11,603 nucleotides of DNA from Actinobacteria bacterium 13_1_20CM_4_69_9 (lineage in GTDB: Bacteria; Actinomycetota; Thermoleophilia; Gaiellales; Gaiellaceae): positions 1 to 11,603 of the forward strand of contig MNJC01000053.1 of NCBI GenBank assembly GCA_001920085.1. Reading direction: 5' to 3'. This document shows positions 8,068-11,603 of the stretch, piece by piece. The stretch's first letter is position 1, and each line of letters begins with the position of its first letter. The position numbers were made by a program, and so were the translations under genes. The notes under the pieces were generated by a model. The model was given only the letters and a program-made list of their open reading frames with translations. It was not told the DNA's origin and did not search any database.

Positions 8068-8094
8068 TTCCAATGCCGGAGACTCGACTATAGT
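8068..8094 (+). promoter_or_regulatory. Divergent promoter of the winged-HTH genes sharing the palindromic -10
   Basis: TATAGT also reads on the plus strand at 8089-8094 because ACTATAGT (8087-8094) is a perfect 8-bp palindrome. Transcription would begin near 8101-8102, only a few bases before ATG 8105, so the message would be essentially leaderless, as is common in Actinomycetota. The -35 is weak: the best hexamer is TTCCAA at 8068-8073, with a short 15-nt spacer. Overlapping symmetric promoters of this kind would fire one strand at a time. Confidence 0.5.
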
Positions 8095-8114
8095 AATGAG
8101 ATCCATGAAGTCAA
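8087..8114 (-). promoter_or_regulatory. Sigma70-type promoter of the four-gene operon
   Basis: On the minus strand, TTGACT (8114 to 8109) and TATAGT (8092 to 8087) are separated by 16 nt, a near-consensus housekeeping promoter. Transcription would start near 8080, leaving a leader of roughly 48 nt that contains the AAAGGGG ribosome site of the MMPL gene. The -35 element lies inside the first codons of the divergent regulator gene. A regulator or polymerase bound here would therefore affect both directions. Confidence 0.65.
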
Positions 8115-8422
8115 GTTCCGGAAACGGAGCGCCGCGCTTTAGCCTCGTGACAAACCACGGACGCGTGCTCGCCTGCATCGCTGCCGACCCGGAGGCGCGC
8201 CTGAGAGACATGGCCCATAGCGTCGGAATCACCGAACGGAGGGCGGCGCACATCGTGGGAGACCTCGAGCGAGCCGGCTACCTGACCAGGTCGCGGGCCG
8301 GCCGCCGGAATCGGTACGAGGTCGACGGCGCGACCAAGGTCCGGACGCCGCGAATGCACACGCTGACGATCGCCCAGTTGCTCGCCTTGCTGCTGCAGGC
8401 CCTCGAGCGACAACTCGGGTAA
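8105..8422 (+). CDS. Winged helix-turn-helix transcriptional regulator, first of a tandem pair
   Basis: This 105-residue protein is mostly one winged-HTH domain. A first helix (VTNHGRVLACIAADP) is followed by the helix-turn-helix (LRDMAHSVGITERRAAHIVGDLERAG), a wing (YLTRSRAGRRNRYEV) and a C-terminal helix rich in Leu and Ala (about 85-102) that could serve for dimerisation. It belongs to the MarR/ArsR-like small regulators common in Actinomycetota. I see no metal-binding Cys pair, so ligand sensing is not evident. ATG 8105 fits a leaderless transcript from the -10 at 8089-8094. ATG 8096 is in frame but lies at or before the predicted transcription start. The next gene is a paralog sharing 43 of 59 residues over the core domain. 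The position, divergent from the oxidase operon and over its -35, suggests control of that operon and of itself. Confidence 0.82.
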   Translation: MKSSSGNGAPRFSLVTNHGRVLACIAADPEARLRDMAHSVGITERRAAHIVGDLERAGYLTRSRAGRRNRYEVDGATKVRTPRMHTLTIAQLLALLLQALERQLG

Positions 8423-8430
8423 GCCATCAC

Positions 8431-8766
8431 ATGGCGAGGGCAGGAGCAGACCACTTCGACCGCTGGCGGTTCGTCACGAACCACGCTCGCGTGCTCGAAA
8501 CAATCGCCAGCGATCCAACGGCGCGTCTCCGGGATATCGCCCTCGCCGTCGGCATCACCGAGCGAACGGCGGCGCAGATCGTCAATGACCTCGAAGAAGC
8601 CGGCTACGTCACGAAGATCAGGGACGGACGCCGGAATCGCTACGAGGTTCACGAGGAGCTACCGCTCCGGCATTCGCAACACCGGCACCACACCGTCGGC
8701 GAGCTGATCCGGTTTCTCGAAGCGCCACCGGAGCCTGCGGTGCGCCGAGCTCGAAGGCGCGTCTAA
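8431..8766 (+). CDS. Winged helix-turn-helix transcriptional regulator, second of a tandem pair
   Basis: This 111-residue winged-HTH protein has a DNA-binding core that matches the preceding gene at 43 of 59 positions (VTNHARVLETIASDP, ITERTAAQIVNDLEEAGY, GRRNRYEV). After the wing it carries a His-rich stretch (LRHSQHRHHTVGELIRFLE) that the first copy largely lacks, then a basic Pro/Arg tail. The His cluster could bind metal or serve in dimer contacts; that is inference. The gene starts 8 nt after the stop of its paralog, without a good Shine-Dalgarno, so the two are probably co-transcribed and possibly translationally coupled. Tandem duplication followed by divergence of the C-terminal part is the simplest history. 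The likely target is the divergent operon. Confidence 0.84.
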   Translation: MARAGADHFDRWRFVTNHARVLETIASDPTARLRDIALAVGITERTAAQIVNDLEEAGYVTKIRDGRRNRYEVHEELPLRHSQHRHHTVGELIRFLEAPPEPAVRRARRRV

Positions 8767-8957
8767 CCGGCCGGTACGCGCTCCCAAAGAGTCGGGCCAG
8801 CCGTACTGACGCCGCTCGAGCGGCGAGACAGACTCCTGGCATGAGCCCTTTCCGCAGAATCTGGCATTACCTGATCGACCGGCCACTCGTCTAGAGAGGC
8901 GCTCTAGCGCGAGCGGTGCGAGGCCACGCTCGTTGCCGCACGGCTGGCAGCGTGAAG
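8767..8957. other. 191-base spacer with two inverted repeats and no supported gene
   Basis: This gap lies between the second regulator and the minus-strand tRNA-Glu, so two transcripts converge here. It holds a perfect 16-bp palindrome (CGCCGCTC/GAGCGGCG, 8810-8825) and a hairpin with stem CTAGAG/CTCTAG around AGGCG (8891-8907). Neither is followed by a T run on either strand. They may act as U-poor terminators for the regulator pair and for the tRNA, respectively. No convincing gene is present. Confidence 0.4.
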
Positions 8958-9030
8958 AGGCGCATACGGGATTCGAACCCGTGCCGCCGCCGTGAGAGGG
9001 CGGTGTCCTAGGCCACTAGACGAATGCGCC
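8958..9030 (-). tRNA. tRNA-Glu (anticodon CTC)
   Basis: The minus strand folds into a complete cloverleaf. The acceptor GGCGCAT pairs with ATGCGCC over 7 bp. The D-arm region contains the typical TCTAGTGGCCTAGGACA. The anticodon stem CCGCC/GGCGG holds the loop CTCTCAC with anticodon CTC (Glu). The T-arm is ACGGG-TTCGAAT-CCCGT. CCA is not encoded. The unpaired base after the acceptor stem (position 73) would be U, whereas tRNA-Glu in bacteria usually has G or A there. A -10-like TACACT lies just upstream. Confidence 0.95.
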
Positions 9031-9039
9031 GGGGGGTTC

Positions 9040-9045
9040 AGTGTA
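9040..9045 (-). promoter_or_regulatory. -10 element of the tRNA-Glu promoter
   Basis: TACACT on the minus strand ends 9 nt before the mature 5' end of tRNA-Glu at 9030. No convincing -35 is seen at 16-18 nt spacing; the expected position is GC-rich. Confidence 0.45.
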
Positions 9046-9069
9046 GCCGTGGTCGGGCACAAGGGCCCC

Positions 9070-9303
9070 ATGCTGGGACGGTGGCGCAAGAAGCGCGAAG
9101 AGCACCGCGCCGACAAGCAGCAAGGCGACGTGCGCGCGCTCGACCGCGAGGGCGATCCGCGCGGCGGCGTGCAGAGCGACGAGTACCGGACGGCGGATCC
9201 GCGGGACGTCGTGGAAGAGGACGGCACCGTGATGGCTGCACCGGGCGGCGCGCCGCAGGAGGAGACGTCGCCCGAGGAACGGCGCTCCCGAGACCGAAGC
9301 TGA
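9070..9303 (+). CDS. Small highly charged hypothetical protein between two tRNA genes
   Basis: This 77-residue protein begins with a basic segment (MLGRWRKKREEHR). It continues with alternating acidic and basic residues and a Gly/Pro-rich, acidic C-terminal half, with no Cys, no membrane segment and little predicted hydrophobic core. It is likely largely disordered. Nearly all third codon positions are G or C, which supports real coding. I do not recognise the family. ATG 9070 is the first ATG after the tRNA-Glu gene; the open frame extends back to 8992 but that part lies within the tRNA. An in-frame GTG a few codons upstream is possible, and no strong Shine-Dalgarno is visible. The gene ends 24 nt before tRNA-Gln, and the tRNA-Gln -10 lies within that gap. 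Confidence 0.6.
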   Translation: MLGRWRKKREEHRADKQQGDVRALDREGDPRGGVQSDEYRTADPRDVVEEDGTVMAAPGGAPQEETSPEERRSRDRS

Positions 9304-9310
9304 GCGCGGC

Positions 9311-9316
9311 TACAAT
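9311..9316 (+). promoter_or_regulatory. -10 element of the tRNA-Gln promoter
   Basis: TACAAT lies 11 nt before the mature 5' end of tRNA-Gln. That fits a transcription start just upstream of the tRNA. The -35 region falls in the end of the upstream small gene and has no clear hexamer. Confidence 0.5.
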
Positions 9317-9327
9317 GCCGTTCGCCC

Positions 9328-9398
9328 TGCGGGGTCGTCTAATGGTAGGACGCCTGACTCTGGATCAGGTAGTCGGGGTTCGAGTCCCTGCCCCGCAG
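9328..9398 (+). tRNA. tRNA-Gln (anticodon CTG)
   Basis: The cloverleaf is complete. The acceptor TGCGGGG pairs with CCCCGCA. The D-arm has GTCTAATGGTAGGAC. The anticodon stem CCTGA/TCAGG holds CTCTGGA with anticodon CTG (Gln). The T-arm is CGGGG-TTCGAGT-CCCTG with one G-U pair. The weak U1-A72 pair and G73 match the known identity features of bacterial tRNA-Gln. CCA is not encoded: CCT follows the discriminator. A hairpin terminator follows immediately. Confidence 0.95.
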
Positions 9399-9402
9399 CC
9401 TT

Positions 9403-9434
9403 AGGAAGCCGCCGCTCAGGCGGCTTTCCTGTTT
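9403..9434 (+). terminator. Intrinsic terminator of tRNA-Gln
   Basis: AAGCCGCC (9406-9413) pairs with GGCGGCTT (9419-9426) around the loop GCTCA. The stem extends by AGG/CCT with a one-base bulge, and TCCTGTTT follows. It begins 5 nt after the tRNA, a normal layout for tRNA termination in high-GC bacteria. Confidence 0.75.
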
Positions 9435-9898
9435 GTCAGCGTGACAACGAAGTACCCGCTGGGGCAACGCGGGGGCAACGGAGCCAGCCAGCGGACGCCT
9501 TGTCCTGCCGGACACAGCTGACCCGCGCCACGCGGGTCTACGTGGATACCTCGGATTGTTGTGCCGTCATCAGCCGAACCAAGATTCTCGGAGTCCGCGT
9601 CTCGACCGTAGATCGCCGCTGAGCGTACGTCGATATCGACGGCTACGACGAGTCCGGGAGCGAGGTTGGCGGGGCGACAGCTGTTCTCCACCGCGGCTAC
9701 GCACTCTGCAGCCTGTAACCCGCTTAGGAAGCGGCCGGAGACGCGGATTCTCTGTTGCCGTCGCGCGGCGCGGGATGCTCCGCACATCGTTCTCGACGTC
9801 GCAGGCTGCAAGCGCTAATGCAGTCGGGCTCGTAAGCCCGAACTCACAAACGCGCGCACTGCCGCACGTCGAGCGCACATCCGGGCGCTGCCGCAGCG
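9435..9898. other. About 460 bases without a supported gene, with palindromes; possible decayed mobile-element DNA
   Basis: No frame here has convincing coding character. The longest minus-strand frame (9416-9811) uses far fewer G/C third positions than its neighbours and starts inside the tRNA terminator. A plus-strand frame around 9560-9720 has better codon use (a stretch reading AYVDIDGYDESGSEVGG) but is broken by stops, so it may be a dead gene. Structured elements include a GGGGCAACG direct repeat (9463-9480 area), a 14-bp palindrome CGTCGATATCGACG (9628-9641), a hairpin CCGCTT-AGG-AAGCGG (9720-9734) and a hairpin TCGGGCT-CGTA-AGCCCGA (9824-9841). The position directly after a tRNA, a common integration site, suggests a remnant of an integrated element. 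No integrase or exact tRNA-end repeat was found. Confidence 0.35.
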
Positions 9899-9913
9899 AC
9901 GACCCTGCTGTTC

Positions 9914-10207
9914 ATGCTCGGCCAGGTCGACTGCGGCTTCGTCATCTGGTACCGCGCGCAGGCGAACCGCGTGTCCCCGAGTGCCGAGCTCGACCGCTCA
10001 CTTCGGCACCACACGCGCTTCCTGAAGCGGCTTCTCGGCGCCGGGCGCCAACGGATCGTCGTTGCGGCCGCGGCCGCCGAAGCGGACACGACCGGGACGA
10101 CGACGCTCGCAAAACGCGTGATCGACCACTCGTTCCAGTTACCGCTGCAGATCGCGTGGATCACGACGCCGATCGTCGGCATCGTGATCGTGGCGATCTT
10201 CCACTGA
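9914..10207 (+). CDS. Small hypothetical membrane protein, possibly missing its original N-terminus
   Basis: This 97-residue protein starts with a hydrophobic stretch (MLGQVDCGFVIWYRA). A basic, helical middle (LRHHTRFLKRLLG) and an Ala-rich segment follow, and it closes with a membrane helix (LPLQIAWITTPIVGIVIVAIFH). Third positions are mostly G or C, unlike the DNA before it. I do not recognise the family. ATG 9914 has no Shine-Dalgarno. The in-frame codons just before it (AAAATTLLF) continue the hydrophobic run, so the real start may be a non-ATG codon upstream. Alternatively, the gene may be the surviving C-terminal part of a longer membrane protein whose front was lost in the degraded region 9435-9898. 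It ends 10 bases before the convergent gene. Confidence 0.5.
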   Translation: MLGQVDCGFVIWYRAQANRVSPSAELDRSLRHHTRFLKRLLGAGRQRIVVAAAAAEADTTGTTTLAKRVIDHSFQLPLQIAWITTPIVGIVIVAIFH

Positions 10208-10217
10208 CGCGCCGGGC

Positions 10218-10502
10218 CTAGGAGCTCATCCTCATCGCGACGTCGTACTTCGCGACCGACGTGCGCTGGCCCGGCGTGTCGCCGGCAGGCATCGCGCTGA
10301 GGATCTCGTCGCCTTTCCGATAGTCGTCCTCGTTCTCGAAGATGACGACGACGAGCGACTTCTCGGCATCCGCGTCATGGAGCACGAGGAGCTCGCTCTT
10401 CGGAAAGCCCTCCGGCGGCTGACCGCCCTCCATCTCCTTCTCCATCTCCTGCATCCGGTCGCTGCTGACCCCGTCGAACGTCACTACACGTGCAAGCGCC
10501 AT
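10218..10502 (-). CDS. Small protein, dimeric alpha/beta-barrel (ABM)-like, hypothetical
   Basis: This 94-residue soluble protein runs MALARVVTFDGVSSDRM, then an acidic helix (QEMEKEMEGG), a strand (SELLVLHD), a second strand (KSLVVVIFENEDDYRKGDEIL) and a C-terminal strand (RTSVAKYDVAMRM). The beta-alpha-beta-beta-alpha-beta order and the phrase F-E-x-E-D-D-Y resemble the dimeric alpha/beta-barrel superfamily that includes antibiotic-biosynthesis-monooxygenase-like and stress-response proteins. Such small members are usually of unknown function. ATG 10502 is chosen because GGGGAGG lies 6 nt upstream, the strongest ribosome site in the window. The frame extends 10 codons further back, across that site. 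It lies 32 nt downstream of another small gene on the same strand, so the two are probably an operon. Confidence 0.83.
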   Translation of the reverse strand: MALARVVTFDGVSSDRMQEMEKEMEGGQPPEGFPKSELLVLHDADAEKSLVVVIFENEDDYRKGDEILSAMPAGDTPGQRTSVAKYDVAMRMSS

Positions 10503-10508
10503 CAGGCA

Positions 10509-10515
10509 CCTCCCC
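10509..10515 (-). promoter_or_regulatory. Strong ribosome binding site of the 94-residue gene
   Basis: GGGGAGG on the minus strand, 6 nt before ATG 10502. It decides this start over the in-frame ATG at 10532. Confidence 0.75.
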
Positions 10516-10534
10516 AGTCGGTTGCAACGCAACT

Positions 10535-10756
10535 CTACGCCGCTTCGACCGACTTCACCTCGTGTCCGGGATGCATTGCCTTCCAGACCCTCAGATACGC
10601 CTGCATCTCGATCACGGCATCGCGGGGGCTCTGAAGGCGGGTGGGAAGCTCAACCTCGACAACTCGGTCGCGCAGGAAGTCGACGGTGCAACCGCACCGT
10701 TCGAGGTAGTCGGCCAGCGCATGCGCAGCCGCCGACGTGCTGAGCTCGATCTTCAT
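10535..10756 (-). CDS. Small hypothetical protein (73 residues)
   Basis: The protein MKIELSTSAAAHALADYLERCGCTV...VEVELPTRLQSPRDAVIEMQAYLRVWKAMHPGHEV reads as strand-helix-strand-strand-helix and should form a compact alpha/beta fold. I do not recognise a named family. ATG 10756 has GGAG about 11 nt upstream, rather far; the open frame extends to 10888 but the extra N-terminal part is Arg/Cys-rich and unlike protein. The gene is followed after 32 nt by the 94-residue gene on the same strand, so the two are probably co-transcribed. No membrane segment is present. Confidence 0.72.
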   Translation of the reverse strand: MKIELSTSAAAHALADYLERCGCTVDFLRDRVVEVELPTRLQSPRDAVIEMQAYLRVWKAMHPGHEVKSVEAA

Positions 10757-10854
10757 TTGCCGCAGGTCTCCACGTGTCGTGCGCCGCCACGCGCATCGAC
10801 ACCTCGTGAAGTATCGGCACGAGGGCGTCCCACAAAGACGCCTCGTTGGAGGGA

Positions 10855-10881
10855 GCCCGGCAGCTGTGACAGCTGCCGGGC
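10855..10881 (-). terminator. Perfect 12-bp inverted repeat after the subtilase gene
   Basis: GCCCGGCAGCTG (10855-10866) and CAGCTGCCGGGC (10870-10881) form a perfect 12-bp stem around a 3-base loop, 13 bases after the subtilase stop (TAA at 10895-10897). No T run follows on either strand, so it would be a U-poor terminator. It would separate the protease from the two small genes downstream. Confidence 0.55.
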
Positions 10882-10894
10882 CACTCACAAGGTG

Positions 10895-11603
10895 TTACGG
10901 GTGCAGCGAGCTGATCGCTGCCGAAGTGGCAGCCGGCTGGCTGCCGAGGCCGTCGTTCTCGCCGTCCGCCCACGACGCGTCAGCCCACGAGGCATCGGCC
11001 CACGAAGCGTCAGCCCACGAAGCATCCGCCCAGGAGGCGTCGGCCCACGAAGCATCCGCCCAGGAAGCTGCGCTCCACGAGGCGTCCGCCCACGAGGCGT
11101 CCGCCCAGGACGCGTCGGACCACGAGGCGCTCGCCTGCACCGTGGCCAGCCACGACGCTACGTCGAACCGCTGGTCGCTGGTGACGAAGCTCCGCAGCGC
11201 GAGGTTCGGGTTCGGCGCAGACGTCAGCATTGCCGCGCGGTAGGCATTGACGCCTCCGACGCCGAGCGATCCGCGCACGGCGCTCGGGAGCGACCGTGCC
11301 GTCAACATCAACGCTCCCTTCACCTGATCCGGCGTCCAGCCCGGATGCCGCGCCAGGACCTGCGCCGCCGCGGCCGCCACGACCGGGGCCGCGAAGGAGG
11401 TTCCCGACAGCTCCATGTAGCCCGGTGAGACGACGTGATCCGGGTGCTCGGCGACGAGCGTCGAGGCCGTCGGAACCGCCCCGATCATGTAGCGGCCGGC
11501 TGCGCCGAGCTCGGGCTTCGAGAAGCCGTCCTCGGTGTAACCCCACGCCGACCACGGTGCAGCGGTGTCGTCCGTCGAAGACGAGCTCGCCCCCAGGTCG
11601 ATT
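10895..11603 (-). CDS. S8 subtilisin-like serine protease, C-terminal part, with SW-repeat tail (5' end outside window)
   Basis: The frame is open from the right edge (first full codon at 11602) to TAA at 10895-10897, giving 235 residues. LSGTSFAAPVVAAAAAQVL carries the catalytic Ser (codon 11396-11398) in the classic GTS-x-AAP motif of the S8 family. GFSKPELGAAG just before it matches the usual KPD-x-x-APG segment. The helix PGWTPDQVKGALMLTA follows, as in other subtilases. The Asp and His of the triad would lie outside the window. After the catalytic domain comes a linker (about residues 118-145), then eleven five-residue units ending in ASW, mostly ADASW (10964-11134), and a short tail. 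Such proteases are normally secreted; the signal peptide is not visible. No C-terminal membrane anchor or sorting motif is seen. Do not take the ATG at 11488 as the start: it is internal to the domain. Confidence 0.92.
   Translation of the reverse strand, partial: IDLGASSSSTDDTAAPWSAWGYTEDGFSKPELGAAGRYMIGAVPTASTLVAEHPDHVVSPGYMELSGTSFAAPVVAAAAAQVLARHPGWTPDQVKGALMLTARSLPSAVRGSLGVGGVNAYRAAMLTSAPNPNLALRSFVTSDQRFDVASWLATVQASASWSDASWADASWADASWSAASWADASWADASWADASWADASWADASWADASWADGENDGLGSQPAATSAAISSLHP
10964..11134 (-). repeat. Eleven-unit 15-bp tandem repeat encoding ASW-type pentapeptides
   Basis: Eleven units of 15 bp, with Trp codons exactly 15 bp apart from 10970-10972 to 11120-11122, encode xxASW. 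Most units are ADASW, with SDASW and SAASW variants. Copies differ at silent and first positions, so the array is not a very recent expansion. It forms the C-terminal tail of the subtilase. Confidence 0.9.

Noticed and set aside
8841..8894. A 17-codon open frame (MSPFRRIWHYLIDRPLV)
   Set aside because: It starts with ATG and reads plausibly, but there is no Shine-Dalgarno or promoter, and it ends in the hairpin beside tRNA-Glu. It is too short to support without conservation.
9416..9811. A 131-codon minus-strand open frame
   Set aside because: Third codon positions are only moderately G/C-rich compared with true genes here, it begins without a ribosome site, and its stop lies inside the tRNA-Gln terminator hairpin.
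10757..10850. Protein-like minus-strand sequence (EASLWDALVPILHEVSMRV) upstream of the 73-residue gene
   Set aside because: It reads well for about 30 codons but then runs out of frame into the 73-residue gene and loses character. It could be a gene remnant, but there is no start or ribosome site to support it.
10855..10881. CRISPR repeat or operator at the 12-bp inverted repeat
   Set aside because: It is a single copy, with no spaced repeats and no promoter around it. The place just after a stop codon fits a terminator better.
10737..11243. Plus-strand open frame with HEASA-type repeats
   Set aside because: It is the antisense reading of the subtilase ASW repeat array. The minus-strand frame has the catalytic GTSFAAP motif and is the real gene.

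Overview
The window is GC-rich. Its coding regions use mostly G or C at third codon positions. It has GTG and TTG starts, tightly overlapping genes and one probably leaderless gene. Together these suggest a high-GC Actinomycetota genome. The paired winged-helix regulators and the SW-repeat subtilase would fit a deep lineage such as Thermoleophilia, but that placement is inference and no marker gene settles it.

Layout. The end of an unrecognised plus-strand gene (2-184) meets tail-to-tail a large minus-strand membrane protein (166-2262) that looks like a GT-C glycosyltransferase. From 2399 to 8032 there is a compact four-gene minus-strand operon. In transcription order it encodes an MMPL-family RND transporter, a CzcO-like flavoprotein monooxygenase, a multicopper oxidase carrying two inserted heavy-metal-binding (CPMHP...CPKCGM) modules plus a His-rich linker, and a small multi-spanning membrane protein. 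Junctions are a GTGA overlap, a 2-nt gap and a second GTGA overlap. Divergently, two paralogous winged-HTH proteins lie in tandem (8105-8766). The two transcription units appear to start from one promoter region whose palindromic -10 element (ACTATAGT, 8087-8094) can be read on both strands.

Next come tRNA-Glu(CTC) on the minus strand, a small highly charged plus-strand protein, and tRNA-Gln(CTG) with a clear intrinsic terminator. About 460 bases with no convincing gene follow (9435-9898), holding several palindromes and looking like decayed DNA. Then there is a small plus-strand membrane protein, two small minus-strand genes (a 73-aa protein and a 94-aa protein), and the C-terminal part of a minus-strand S8 subtilisin-like protease. 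The protease ends in eleven 15-bp/5-residue Ala-Ser-Trp repeats.

How the genes may work together (inference). The oxidase, with its metal-capture modules, and the adjacent small membrane protein suggest a copper or other metal handling role. The MMPL transporter and monooxygenase suggest oxidation and export of a lipid or small molecule. The two winged-HTH proteins are placed to regulate the operon. I do not recognise this exact gene combination as a characterised system, and it is the best candidate here for something undescribed.
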